DNA from: Gerris lacustris
Lineage: Eukaryota > Arthropoda > Insecta > Hemiptera > Gerridae
NCBI GenBank assembly: GCA_951217055.1
Contig: OX578279.1
Coordinates: forward strand, 44,579,250-44,643,249
DNA: 64,000 nt
Direction of reading: 5' to 3'
Below the pieces are notes generated by a model. It was not told the origin of the DNA. It ran no database searches and worked only from the letters and a program-made list of their open reading frames with translations. Positions 12,044 through 22,353 of this stretch are shown piece after piece. The position numbers and the translations under genes were made by a program. How positions within the stretch are numbered: the first letter of the stretch is position 1; every line of letters begins with the position of its first letter.

Positions 12044-14021
12044 AGCAGCTGTGCAGTGTTTCCTCTGTGGTAAAAGACATCAGTTGCTCATGTGTCCTGA
12101 CGCTCCAAACAACAGGGATCAGTGCAACAACACTTCACTCTCATCTTCTCCGGGGGGAAGTGTAAGTAACTCAATGACTAATATTAGTAGACCCGAAGTA
12201 TTTTTACAAACACTTTTAGTTAAAGTATCTGGGTTAGGGGATAAGTCATTAGTTGTAAGAGCTTTGATTGACACTGGTTCGCAAAGATCATATGTATTAG
12301 ATAGTATTGCAGAGATAATAGGTTGTGAACTAGTAGGTAGGGATAAAATAAATCATTGTTTGTTTGGGGGAACTTCGACAGGTGTACGTAATCATAAATG
12401 TTATAATTTATTTTTATCTAACTTAAAAAATAATTTTACTTGTAATTTTGAAGTAATGAACCAATTAGCAATATGTGATGATGTTTTCCCGGTTAGACCA
12501 GGACCGTGGATCACAGAATTAGAAAAATGTGGTATTACTATAGATGATGTAGATAATAAAGCAGGACCGGTAGGTTTATTATTAGGCTCAGATGTAGTAG
12601 GCAGACTGTTGTCTGGTAATATAAAAGACTTAAGGAACGGGTTAGTTGCAGTAGAAACCAAACTTGGGTGGACCTTAATGGGTAAGGTACCAAAAGTTCT
12701 CCAACGGGACTCGATTTCTTCTAATTTCTTAAGTATGCTATCTTGTGATGATGATAAGTGGAAATTTATTCCTGGTATGTCAAATTCTGCAGACCTTCCA
12801 TCTAGTGACTGTTCAGTTAAACAGTTAATTAAAGAGAGATGGTGGGAGGGACCAGAATGGATAAAATTATCACCAGAGTTTTGGCCAAATATAAATGTTA
12901 ATAACGATCAGTGTATAAAGACAGAAATAGCCGAGATTAGTTTAGTTAATTCAGAAAAGGCTATCGATAATGATAGGATATGTAACAGATATTCTAGTTT
13001 TAATAAGACTTATGGATTAGTAGGTTGGATAAAAAGATGTAGTAATAACTGTAAATTGGAGAAACGTAGTCGAGAAGTTACACAACTGACTGTTAGTGAA
13101 CTTAAAAGTGCAGAAATGTACATACTTAAATTAATTCAAAAAGAAAATTTCAAAACAGTTACCAATAAAAATATTATAAGTTTAAACCCATTTTTAGATA
13201 ATCAAGGGGTCATTCGAATAAAAACCAGAATATTTAGTAGAGACAATTTAGTTAACTTTCAATATCCAATCTTACTTCCAGGAAATCATAATATTTCAAA
13301 ATTAATTATTAGAAACATTCATTTAAAACACTGTCGTGCAGGGGTTCAAACAGTTTTAAGTATACTGCATGAACAATATTGGGTTATAGGTGGTAGAAGA
13401 GCTGTAAAAAATGTTATTAGCAATTGTTTACAGTGTAAGAGATTTTGTGTTAAGAGTTTACTACCAGTGCCAGTAGTACTTCCTCGTAATAGGGTGAAAG
13501 ATTGTTCTCCATTTGAAGTCACTGGTGTAGATTGTGCTGGTCCGATTCAGTCAAAAAATGTTAGGCTTAAATACAAACAAAAATTACTTCACGACTTAAA
13601 GAGATTTAGGTTCGAATATTTAGGAAAACTTATCCACCGTCAGATAGGGAATAAAACTCGAACCAGTGTCAATATTGGGGATATCGTACTAGTAGGGCAA
13701 GAAAATGTAAAAAGGGTAAATTGGCCTCTAGCACGGGTGACTGAGTTACTTCCAGGTCCTGACGGAGAAGTGAGAGTGGTGTGCCTACAGCTTGGACGAA
13801 GTGGTGGGAAGACAATCACACGGTCTATTCAGCGAGTCTTTCCACTTGAGGTGACATCGAAAAAGTCCAGCAGCCTCAAGAGGAAGAATTTGTATCCGCC
13901 ACCACACACACCAGATCTGGACGGTCAGTCCGGCCTCCAGACAGGTATTCACCCCAGTGAGTTGAGAACCTCAACTCAGGTGGGAGTATGTTGGGAAATT
14001 TATGGATTTAGGGAAATTTAA
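11961..14021 (+). CDS. BEL/Pao Gag C-term, protease and residual Pol
   Basis: The frame is open from 11961; residue numbers below count from the codon at 12051 (656 codons to the stop). A CX4H-type knuckle lies near 12006-12040 and a CX2CX3HX4C knuckle at residues 3-15. The retropepsin site DTGSQRSY (Asp74) follows, then the DUF1758-like GLLLGSDVVG near 175-184. At about 230-240 the sequence jumps to the end of RNase H and its linker (ADLPS, WWEGPEW 264-270). The integrase zinc region has His424, His427, Cys459 and Cys462, and the first catalytic Asp is Asp494. A second jump near residue 500 leads to a DUF5641-like tail (about 505-600). Both deletions keep the frame. The last 10 residues are encoded by the 3' LTR. 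The protein lacks reverse transcriptase and most of the integrase core, and so cannot replicate the element. Confidence 0.9.
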   Translation, partial: RRKKRILQEKKRCFLCFSGSHSFAKHCKAAVQCFLCGKRHQLLMCPDAPNNRDQCNNTSLSSSPGGSVSNSMTNISRPEVFLQTLLVKVSGLGDKSLVVRALIDTGSQRSYVLDSIAEIIGCELVGRDKINHCLFGGTSTGVRNHKCYNLFLSNLKNNFTCNFEVMNQLAICDDVFPVRPGPWITELEKCGITIDDVDNKAGPVGLLLGSDVVGRLLSGNIKDLRNGLVAVETKLGWTLMGKVPKVLQRDSISSNFLSMLSCDDDKWKFIPGMSNSADLPSSDCSVKQLIKERWWEGPEWIKLSPEFWPNINVNNDQCIKTEIAEISLVNSEKAIDNDRICNRYSSFNKTYGLVGWIKRCSNNCKLEKRSREVTQLTVSELKSAEMYILKLIQKENFKTVTNKNIISLNPFLDNQGVIRIKTRIFSRDNLVNFQYPILLPGNHNISKLIIRNIHLKHCRAGVQTVLSILHEQYWVIGGRRAVKNVISNCLQCKRFCVKSLLPVPVVLPRNRVKDCSPFEVTGVDCAGPIQSKNVRLKYKQKLLHDLKRFRFEYLGKLIHRQIGNKTRTSVNIGDIVLVGQENVKRVNWPLARVTELLPGPDGEVRVVCLQLGRSGGKTITRSIQRVFPLEVTSKKSSSLKRKNLYPPPHTPDLDGQSGLQTGIHPSELRTSTQVGVCWEIYGFREI
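13978..13988 (+). promoter_or_regulatory. Polypurine-type tract before 3' LTR
   Basis: AGGTGGGAGTA directly abuts the TGTT of the 3' LTR, the expected plus-strand priming position. It is short and interrupted by two T, as often seen in BEL/Pao elements. Confidence 0.6.
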
Positions 14022-14206
14022 CCACTTGTTCAAGTGGAGTACTTGTTTTAGAAAAAAAAGTCAAAATTTATAAAGTATTGAGTTGACAAGAAAAATGTAC
14101 AGTTTTAATATTATCTTGAAGAAAATGTGTTAAAATAATTGAAAGAAGAATAAAACCGTTTATTCAAAAAAAAAGATAATTATTTACTTTTAGTTACTTC
14201 GTAACA
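13989..14206 (+). repeat. 3' LTR of BEL/Pao element
   Basis: It is 218 bp and identical by eye to 10815-11032, including both A homopolymers (8 and 9 A). It is followed by the CTAGT target duplicate. Confidence 0.93.
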
Positions 14207-14339
14207 CTAGTAAAATAGTTCACAATGATAAATAAGTCTTCCAATTAGTGTGGAATGCAGCTTTTTTTCGCGCCCTGTTATTGGACGAAAAGTCCTCCTA
14301 GGATTTCAACATTTAGCTTTCATTGATTTCTTTTCCACC

Positions 14340-14600
14340 TGCGCACATACGTTTTTTATTAACATCTAAAATGTGTGCAGAAGGGTTTTACTTATATTAT
14401 ATAGGACCAACGATGGACTAATTATGACTTACCACCCAAATTTCATTAAACTCGGCGAGTAGTTGTTAAGATATGTTGGTGTTGGTTCGCAAAAATGTCG
14501 GTCAGATTGACAGACAGACACGGGACCTGAAAAGTTCCCTGACTGATAACAGATTTACACCTTCGAATTTTTGAATTTGGAAACTTAAAATTTTAACAGG
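14340..14600 (-). repeat. R1 dispersed repeat, partial
   Basis: It has minus-strand R1 order: 'gcgcacatacg', 'ggaccaacgatggactaatt', 'ccaaatttcattaaa', 'gttggttcgcaaaaatg', 'gacagacagacac'. Both ends are diverged. Confidence 0.7.
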
Positions 14601-14935
14601 AAATTTACTATTTTACTGATGAGGTGAAGCCGAGTCAGGAAAATTACTTGTTGACTGACGAGGTGATGCCGAGGAAGGAAAATGTTAATTACCTGCTAAG
14701 GTGTTACCGAAGCAGGTAATATCTAAACGAGTCAGGAATGTTACCTTTGTTGCATAGTTACCTACAATATTTTATCTACTAACAGCAGAAAAATTACACT
14801 AATTATTATGTTCCCTTTTTAATATAATATAAAAGATTTAAAGAAATTAAAGTTGTAAAAAAACGAAAGTTTGAGTCATCAAGAAAATAAAACAGAGCCA
14901 AAGGAATTCAGTGTTGCCACTTTTATTTATTAACA
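14600..14935 (-). repeat. R3 composite repeat, arm A
   Basis: It is the reverse complement of 16070-16400 with modest divergence; shared blocks include TTACCTGCT, ATTTTATCTACTAAC and CAGTGTTGCCACTTTT. It carries three R3 hairpin loops at 14621-14633, 14660-14672 and 14698-14710, spaced 38-39 bases. The hairpin at 14689-14719 has a perfect 9-bp stem (TTACCTGCT/AGCAGGTAA) and a 13-nt loop. Confidence 0.85.
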
Positions 14936-14999
14936 GCTGTTTTTTATCTCAATTTTTAGCGATTTTTTAAAAAAAATCACTGTAAAATAATAACATTTA

Positions 15000-15225
15000 T
15001 TTTATCTACTCACGGCAGCAAAATTAGCCATTGTTGTACTGTTTTCAATCTGCAAAATGTAATTTTTCTTGATTCTTTTGTAACAAGTAAAAAATACACG
15101 CAGCAAAATAATAGTGTCAGCAAAAGTTCAAAGGTCAGCAAAATAACAGGCTGTAACATTTTAAGAAAATTTTACTTCAAAAAGGTTACTACATCGCAGG
15201 TTATAAACACTCCCACATTGCTCAT
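15000..15225 (+). repeat. R3 composite repeat, arm B
   Basis: It is the reverse complement of 16485-16700. Shared blocks include TTTTCAATCTGCAAAATGTA, GGTTACTACATCGCAGGTTA and the end ACTCCCACA. Repeated 'cagcaaaat' words occur every few tens of bases. Arms A and B interlock: A at 14.6 pairs with 16.1-16.4 kb, and B at 15.0 pairs with 16.5-16.7 kb. Confidence 0.85.
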
Positions 15226-15344
15226 CTTTATATATTTAAGCGTAATATTCTGCTAAATATTTATATCTTTTTTGAAAATAACTTAAATAATTATAGTAAT
15301 TAAACAAATTTTATTATTTTACAATTATTAAAATTGAGATAAAT

Positions 15345-15420
15345 AAAAATGCTTGTATACGAGTCTGCAAGGCAGTGAGACATTTTCATGTATATTGGTG
15401 TCGTTTTCAAATTAATGTAG
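15345..15420 (-). repeat. R4 repeat, 3' end piece
   Basis: GCTTGTATACGAGTCTGCAA and GTGAGACATTTTCATGTA match the R4 ends at 29.1 and 57.05 kb. The remainder resumes at about 15820 after an R1 insertion, so the R4 copy is split. Confidence 0.7.
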
Positions 15421-15429
15421 GGCTACTGC

Positions 15430-15800
15430 ACGCTGCTTTCGATAAACTATAAAAGTTTCATACAAATCTCATCAGTACTTTCGAAGCTGTAAATAAATGT
15501 ATGTTTGTGCGCATGTGGTATAACTAAATGTGGTAATAAACGCAGAATATTAAAACTTATATCAGACCATCGATGGGCTAATCATGATCTACCATCCAAA
15601 TTTCATTAAAAGCGGACTTGTAGTTTTTAAGTTATGGTGGTTCGCAACAATTGAACGACAGACCGACACCGAAACCAAGAATGTTCCCCCATATCCCATA
15701 TCTGAAACGGATTTCTTTCTAGGAATTTTTTCAAATTGAAGACCTAAATTTTTTTTGTTCTTCGGAACGATAACATAGCTTCCGTTACCTCCGTTTCCTG
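15430..15800 (-). repeat. R1 dispersed repeat nested in R4
   Basis: It carries a nearly full set of R1 landmarks in minus order, from 'ctataaaagtttcatacaaa' to 'gaacgataacatagcttccg'. It lies between the two parts of an R4 copy, so it inserted later. The 74-codon open frame inside is incidental. Confidence 0.8.
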
Positions 15801-15819
15801 TTGCCTTGTTCAACGTCTA

Positions 15820-16060
15820 GTGCAACTACGACTACCTCCTGCGACCACCTACTTCTCTGGTACCAGTGGAACTCTTTTCGACTTTCTTTGTCCTGCGAAG
15901 CGCGGTAGGGGAAAGGCCCTACAGGTGGAGACTGGATTGCACCACCTCCTATAGCTTTTTAACTCCCTGTTACACTTTTCTGAGTTTTTAACCTAAAAGT
16001 AACGTAACGTTTTTGACTTAAGTTCCATAGCCTAAACATGAAAATGTCAAAACAGTTGTT
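15820..16060 (-). repeat. R4 repeat, remaining part
   Basis: GCGCGGTAGGGGAAAG, CTCCTATAGCTTTTTAACTC, CACTTTTCTGAGTTTTTA and CATAGCCTAAACATGAAAAT match 29.45-29.61 kb and, inverted, 44.0-44.2 kb. Confidence 0.75.
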
Positions 16061-16069
16061 AATAATAAA

Positions 16070-16420
16070 AGTGGCAACACTGAATTCGTTTTGCCTTTGT
16101 TTTGTTTCCTTGATGAATCAAACTTTGTTTTTTTTACAACTTTAATTTCTTTAAATCTTAAGGGAATCTTAAAGGAATATAATAATTAGTGTAATTTTTC
16201 TGCCGTTAGTAGATAAAATATTGTAGGTAACTATGCAGCAAAGGTAAGATTCCAGACTCGTTTAGATATTACCTGCTTCGGTTACACCTTAGCAGGTAAT
16301 TAGCATTTTCCTTTCTCGGCATCGCCTCGTCAGTTAACAAGAAATTTTCCTTACTCGGCTTCACCTCGTCAGTAAAATAGTAAATTTCCTGCCTCGGCTT
16401 CGCCTCAGCAGTAAATTTAT
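16070..16420 (+). repeat. R3 arm A' with four-hairpin array
   Basis: It complements 14600-14935. Four R3 loops sit at 16278-16290, 16316-16328, 16355-16367 and 16394-16406 (spacing 38-39). The first hairpin (16269-16299) has a perfect 9-bp stem. The third and fourth have stems of about 9 of 11 and 10 of 12 pairs. The second is weak. Confidence 0.85.
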
Positions 16421-16484
16421 TTAGCCTATCCTCGCCTTCGGCTCGGAACTAAAACTTAGAAAACTTGTCAGCAAAATTCCATTT

Positions 16485-16700
16485 TACTGCCTGTGGGAGA
16501 GTTTATAACCTGCGATGTAGTAACCTTTTCGTAGTAAAATTTTCTTAAAATGTTACAGCCTGTTTGTTATTTTGCTGACACTTTATTATTTTGCTGCGTG
16601 AGTTTTTGACATGTTACAAAAGAATCAAGAAAAATTACATTTTGCAGATTGAAAACAGTACAACAATGCTTAATTTTGCTGCAGTGAGTAGATAAAATTA
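16485..16700 (-). repeat. R3 composite repeat, arm B'
   Basis: Reverse complement of 15000-15225. It starts at CTGTGGGAGAGTTTATAACC and ends in GCAGTGAGTAGATAAAAT. Confidence 0.85.
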
Positions 16701-16895
16701 TTTTATTGGGACGATTATGACATAGCAACCAAATTTCATTAAAATCAGACGAGTGTTTTTTATTGATATGTTGGTTCGCAAAAATATTTAGAAATGACAG
16801 TGGGGCAGACCGACACAAGACCAAAAATGTTCCCTGATGTCTCATCTCGAGCTTCTGCTTCCTTCGGTAAACTCGAAAGCAGAAAGGTTTATAAA
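16700..16895 (-). repeat. R1 dispersed repeat, partial
   Basis: Minus-order R1 words are present: 'ccaaatttcattaaaatcag', 'tgttggttcgcaaaaat', 'gcagaccgacacaagacc', 'tgttccctgatgtct'. It ends in a diverged hairpin block (CTTCTGCTTCCTTCGGTAAA). Confidence 0.7.
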
Positions 16896-17639
16896 TCATA
16901 ATTAATTGACTTTTTTAACTGAAATAAAATCTTTTAAAATATGTATAAACATGATTCCACTTATAAAGATTCTAAATTCATTTTTAAGTTTTTTTATAGT
17001 ATTCATACTACGGAAAGTTTAAATTTTAATTTATATCAAATTAAATATTGTTTTATATTTTTCTCTGTCTATCTCCGGTTGTTAATAATAATTATAATTT
17101 AATTTAAATGAAATATCCTAATGATTAATATGCCACCTCTGCGTACAATTATTTGTTGTGAATTCTCAATTACGTGTAATTGTGATACAAAACTTTTTAC
17201 AATGTAAAAAATAGTCCTTAATTATCATGTATTTGCATTTAAAATATAGCAAAATCTACTTCAGCAACCTGCAAGATGATAAAAACTATATTTTGATGTA
17301 TATTTTATACACCTACGACCTTCTTTATGTTTTTCTTCTGTTGAGCTTTATAATTCCTACTCAAATATCTCACTCCTATATCATTTAACAGATTGGGTAT
17401 AATTGGTTAAGGTGGGCATCCTTAATATAATTTATCTCTAAAACATATTTTTTTTAAATAATATAAAAAGTTTTGCTCCCAAAAAGAAAAAAATATTAAA
17501 AATATGCATTAATTAAAGTATTGTTGTTGTTTTTACGAATCTCCTTAATATTGATAAAGCAACCTAAGAGGTTCTTAAATTAATGGCCTATACTCAGTAT
17601 TTCTGTGGGCGAAACAATTATATGTGTGTATGTATATAT
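16896..17639. other. AT-rich stretch with SINE-like tail
   Basis: About 17055-17115 resembles the SINE-like tail at 10277-10325. Otherwise nothing is recognised. Confidence 0.45.
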
Positions 17640-18867
17640 ACTAGCTGAATACCCGTGCTTCGCTACGGGGTGTTTTATTTTCAATTTAATGGATTTATAC
17701 CCCCCCCCCCTCCCCGTGTCATTTTACATCCCTTGGTTGAAATTGGAATTATCTTTTATTAATATACATGCTTACATCCAAAATAAGAGCTCTGTCTCAA
17801 GTATTAACTTCCTAACTTTTGAAGATCGGTCTGGGCTCAATTCTCCTTCTTTTCTTACTCTGTCCTTATGTTCCCCTTAGGGATAAAAATAATAATAATA
17901 AAAAAAAAATAATAATAAAATAAAATAAATGAATAAATACAACATTTTTGCCCAATCGGATAAATGTACAGACACAACAATTATTAGTTTTTTATAAATA
18001 GATATAGATATATTTTTCCATTTTACCCCCCTAAATGTACATAACAATAATTGTACAGCACTCTTAAAGAGCTTTTCAACGGTATGCATCGTGAAGGGTT
18101 TTCATTACTTTGACATTTGTACCCCGTACCCCTGTGTACCAAAATCAAAATTTCGAAAATGCATGAAGTCAGTGACCTTCCCCTTTTCCCCTTGCTTTGA
18201 AGGTCAAGTGTGCAAATTTTCATTGGAATCGGAATAAAACGGTAGATTTGAATAAAGAACACACACACACGCGCCCGTTCGCGCGCGCGCGCACACACAC
18301 TTACGTTGACATTTCCTTTTTACCCCTCTCCTAAATGAAAGTAATGACAAAAACATATATTACAATTACTTTTCTCTTAAAGAGCCTTTCAACGATATGC
18401 ATCATAAAGGGTACCTATCAATTACTTTGACATTTGTACCCCGTACTCCTGTGTACCAACATTTTAACTTTATAATCTCATGTAAGCAGTACACTCATAG
18501 ACACTTCATTTATATTATATAAGATAAAAGACACTCATAGACACTCTTCATTTATATAAGATGTAGTTATACATATTTTTCCATTTTACCCCCTCCTAAA
18601 TGAAAATATGACAAAACTGTAAATAACAACAATTACTGTACTTTTAAAGAGCTTTTCAACGATATGCATCATTAAAAGTATTCATTACTTTGACATTTGT
18701 ACCCCGTACCCCTGGGTACAAAAATAAAAATTTCGCAAAATCCTTTCTTAGTGGATGCCTATGATATGAACCGAGTATAGCCTCAAAATTTCAACTCTCT
18801 CATTTAAGCAGATTTTGCTGTGCGTTGATTCTATGTCAGTCAGTCAGTCAATCAGGACATTGCCACT

Positions 18868-18870
<3 letters not shown>
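17640..18870 (+). mobile_element. Dispersed element with internal tandem units
   Basis: It begins ACTAGCTGAATACCCGTGCT followed by TCGCTACGGGG, a hallmark start of a widespread arthropod repeat type, and ends in a (CAGT)n block (18834-18853) before an AT array. Inside, a block of roughly 180-250 bases recurs from about 18019, 18316 and 18580. Each copy carries a C-rich 'ttttacccc', 'aaagagc(t)tttcaacg', 'atgcatc' and 'ttactttgacatttgtaccc'. It is non-coding: the open frames at 17605, 17877 and 18023 are chance. The class is uncertain. Confidence 0.6.
18259..18300. repeat. Alternating CA/GC purine-pyrimidine tract
   Basis: (AC)n, then CG-rich alternation including GCGCGCGCGCGC, then (AC)n again. 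Such sequence is known to favour Z-DNA. Confidence 0.85.

Positions 18871-18872
<2 letters not shown>

Positions 18873-18935
<63 letters not shown>
18873..18935. repeat. (TA)n microsatellite
   Basis: Uninterrupted TA repeats adjoin the end of the preceding element. Confidence 0.95.
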
Positions 18936-18938
<3 letters not shown>

Positions 18939-19869
18939 GTAACAAAAAGTTTTATAATTAATTAGAGAAAAATTATGTTGACACTTCATTAATTTATTAA
19001 TGTCTATTCATATTGTACTTATAAGTCAGTATGTTTAAAAAAAATAAAGCAGTTCCATATTATCGATATAAATTTTATTCGTTTTATGAATTATTCAAGC
19101 ATTTAATGCTGTCATTATCGTTTGTACCATTAAAAAATACTTGAGTGTAAATGTTTTCTTAATTTATACCTTTAAAAGATTTTTTTTTTTTTCGACATTA
19201 AATCTCTTTTAAATTAATCACTTCGAGAAAAAAGAAACGCTTTCGTTTCTATGTCCATAACTGGTAAATGGTTTATTTGAAATTTTAATTGCATCCTTTT
19301 TGAAGATATAATGTTGAGGTGTATAAAGATAAAAAATAAAGATAAAAAATTCTTCTTTTCAATGAGTGCTTGTGTATGTATTATTGATGGTAACTGTAGT
19401 GTACTGTTGGTGGTAACTGTAGTGTTTTTGTTTTTTTTATTAATGGTTATGAATGACATACTACAATATGTTGACGATATTGTACTTGATAATGTATTGT
19501 CCTTTGTGTAGCAAGAGCCATTATACAATACCATATGTCATCTATATTGTATTCGATTAATTCAAGATTTATTTATTACGCTAACTGTAAATTATATATT
19601 AGCTATTTAATGTCCATACATTAAAACAAATAATTAGTTTTAAGCATCTTGTCTAAGTTATTCAGCTTGACAAAATAAGAGAAATGTAGTTTCAGTGAGA
19701 AAATATTTGCAACAGCTGTTGTGATTTATTTTACTTCATCGTTTATCTTTAAATTTTATTAATACTGTATTTTCATTTTTCATCCGTTGGTTTAAATTAT
19801 TCCTTTTAACTTTCTCATATTTATAGAGAGAAAATATTGTCATGATTTTAATGAATATACACAGTAAAA
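18936..19869. other. AT-rich non-coding stretch
   Basis: Two overlapping open frames (19214-19534 -, 19311-19511 +) are low complexity and unconvincing. A short duplication of 'ggtaactgtagtgt' occurs near 19390-19425. Confidence 0.5.
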
Positions 19870-20400
19870 TTCCTAAAGAGGACTTTCTTTTAAAGAATCA
19901 CAGTCCGTAGTCTGTGAAGACGCATCGAGCCTAAACTTCTGATTTCATTGAAATTTGGTGTACATGTTACTTTTTTTAAAACGGTTCTGCCGATTAATGA
20001 TTAATAAATCCTATAACGTACTCTAATTAAATACGAGCCTAACCATTTGTTTTCTCGAGAAAGAATCTAGTTCCTTAGAAAATATAAATGCAAAGGGTGT
20101 AAGGTCGGGTTCCATTTTGAGGAAGGGAGGACTTTTAATGGTAGTTCAATAATAATTAAATGTAATCAGGAAACCTTGAAACAAGTAACAAATAGAAAAC
20201 GAAAACATTGGACCAAGTAATTATTTTTTGCATGAGAAGTTTAGTACGAGTTGTATCGGACAGATTTTTACTTTCTTATTTAAAGATTAAGTATTGTGAT
20301 GGCGCGAAAATTCGAGTTTGAGATTTTGATGGATTTACACGTTTGAGTCCAAAAAAGCGGTTTTTAAAAAATGTCTGTTTGTCGTCTGTGTTTAAATTTT
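19870..20400 (+). repeat. R2 repeat, two partial copies in tandem
   Basis: The segment 19880-20235 carries middle and 3' R2 landmarks: 'gacgcatcgagcctaaact', 'gaaatttggtgtacatgtta', 'aaaacggttctgc', 'gaatctagttcctta', 'ggaccaagtaa'. The segment 20265-20400 carries the R2 5' part: 'tactttcttatttaaag', 'attgtgatggcgcgaaaatt', 'gatggatttacacg', 'ggtttttaaaaaatgtctg'. Confidence 0.75.
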
Positions 20401-21777
20401 GCATTCCTTATTAGTTAAATTAGTTAAAATATACCAAAAAAAAAAAAATACCCGCTTATCGCTATCTAGAGTAATTTTAATTTTCACATAATCCAGAATT
20501 CTAGTTAGTGTAAGCAGAGAACAGTAATATAATCTAAGCAGTTTGAATATTGTGACTTTTAGACAAACTTTTACATTACTTGTTTCGTGGATTGAAATTC
20601 GATTTTACTGTTGTTATTTCCTTTATATTATTAAGCTATCATAAAGAATGTAGAATGAAGTCATTATTATTACTAGATGCTGTTGTACTGCAATGAATGC
20701 AAAATAACCATTAATTTCATACAGCCTCATTTGTTGAAGACTTGAGAAATTATGTCTATTTATGAATACCTAATTTATAAACTTGTTTTACCAGTTAATT
20801 TTCATGTAGTTATTCAGGTTTCAGAATATTACAGCCACTTTTTTTTAAAGCTCTTAAGTTACATACAGAAGATTACCTATTCTACTTAGCTTTATTGTGT
20901 TTCTTTTTTAACCTCTTCGCTGCACTTCAGTTAATTATCGACTATGGTTTTATAGAGTTTTAAGTGTTTTTGAGTAGGCGAGTTAAACGATTATTTGCAT
21001 TTTCAAGGCTTCATGCATATTCAACCGCGTTCACATTTGCCGCCTCTTTGTTTTTATCCTGTTTCCTTTATTTTATTTTTATTTTTTAAATAAAGATTTT
21101 TACACAGTTAGTATGCATTCCATCTCTTCTCATTCCATATCATTCTTGTTTCTTTTGGTTCAGTAGATATGATTTATTATACTTGGTTATCTTCTATCGA
21201 CAGGTCTTTCCAATGCCCTTAGCATTGTTTCATCCAGATTTATGTGACAGTTTGTTAAGGATTCTGTTCTTCTACCTCTCTCTATTCCTATAGGATATAA
21301 CCTCATCAGAATAAACCTATCGTATCGTTCGTAAAGTAAACCGATTTATGTTCCCAGTCAAGGGAAATGTAGAGGTGCTTTACCGATCTTCTCAAATGAA
21401 TTCAATTCAAATCGATGTTAAAGAATAATAATTTATCAATATTTCTTTTGAAAGAAGTATATCTTCGCTTTCTATTTTAACACTGACTGTACGATGTTAC
21501 ACATATCGAGATTGGAAATTTTGAATTTACTGTGCGTTCAACTCGTCCTTATACTTCTTTTCCAATGTCTAACCTAACAGCCAGGTTGTTAACTGGTCTA
21601 ATAATTAAGAGGTTTGTTATTTCTTAACCTATGTGTTTAAATTCCTAAATTTTATTAATAAAAATGGATTATATAAATGAATTTGATTAAAAAGGAAAAA
21701 AACTGTAAATATACCCGTGATAACACGGGTATTCAAAACAAATAAAATTATCTATTTAGGATCTTGTAAACTAGCAA
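20401..21777. other. Non-coding stretch
   Basis: No convincing coding or RNA feature. About 21180-21330 is slightly less AT-rich and could be an old LINE remnant, but I could not support it. Confidence 0.45.
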
Positions 21778-22040
21778 CCTTTAACAGCAATAATGGCCGG
21801 GCTTCATTGCTCAAAATCCAGAAATACCGACAATATGTTCGGATGGCCCAGCATTATCTGTAAAGTCCGGCACAATTTTCGGCAATGATTTGCCGGGATT
21901 ATACTATACATAAGTATTTACAGAAATATTGCCAGGCCATAAGAGTATATTGCCTGCCGGTAATGTTTCTAATAATAAGCAATTTTGCCGGGCCATTATT
22001 GTCAGACACACATTGCCATATTATGTTGCTCGGTTAAAGG
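21778..22040. mobile_element. Fold-back MITE with repeated GCCGG
   Basis: The ends CCTTTAAC and GTTAAAGG are complementary, and the inner words GCAATAATGGCCGGGC and GCCGGGCCATTATTGTC also pair. GCCGG/CCGGC words recur along its length (for example near 21796, 21872, 21890, 21956, 21988). There is no coding capacity, and I see no clear target duplication. Confidence 0.55.
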
Positions 22041-22341
22041 CCCCTTAAGGGATACACGAATTTTACCATAGTAATTTGTGGCTCAACAGCTCGTGGAGAG
22101 CTTAGACCTGCCCAAGAATTTTGTCAACTTCATATGTAAGGTTGACTTTGGCTTGTCGCTTTATCACCATGGTCGTTGCAAACGGGATTAGCGACACTTC
22201 ACTTAAGTAGCTACTCGTTTATATATTATCTTAGATATTTATAAAGAACGTCCCAGTTCAGTTCCAGAAGTGGTGAGGTTGGGTCCCGTGTAGGACCGTG
22301 TGTGGGGCAGACCCGACTGTGCAGTTTAGCCAAATTGGCCG
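22041..22341. other. Non-coding stretch
   Basis: Nothing recognised. The minus-strand open frame through here continues into the fold-back element and is not a gene. Confidence 0.45.
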
Positions 22342-22353
22342 CGAATGGCTGGT

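Larger units (their letters stand above)
10815..14206 (+). mobile_element. BEL/Pao LTR retrotransposon, internally deleted
   Basis: Two 218-bp LTRs (10815-11032 and 13989-14206) start TGTT and end AACA and are identical by eye. CTAGT flanks both sides (10810-10814, 14207-14211), a 5-bp target duplication typical of BEL/Pao. The interior holds Gag with a DUF1759-like region and zinc knuckles, a retropepsin DTG motif, the integrase zinc-binding HHCC region and a DUF5641-like C-terminus. Reverse transcriptase, nearly all RNase H and the integrase core beyond its first Asp are absent, and the interior is only 2956 bp. The copy therefore cannot transpose alone. Identical LTRs imply a recent insertion, presumably mobilised in trans by an intact relative, unless gene conversion homogenised the ends. 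Confidence 0.93.

Noticed and set aside
21180..21330. LINE coding remnant
   Set aside because: Composition is suggestive, but every frame has stops and no reverse-transcriptase motif could be read.
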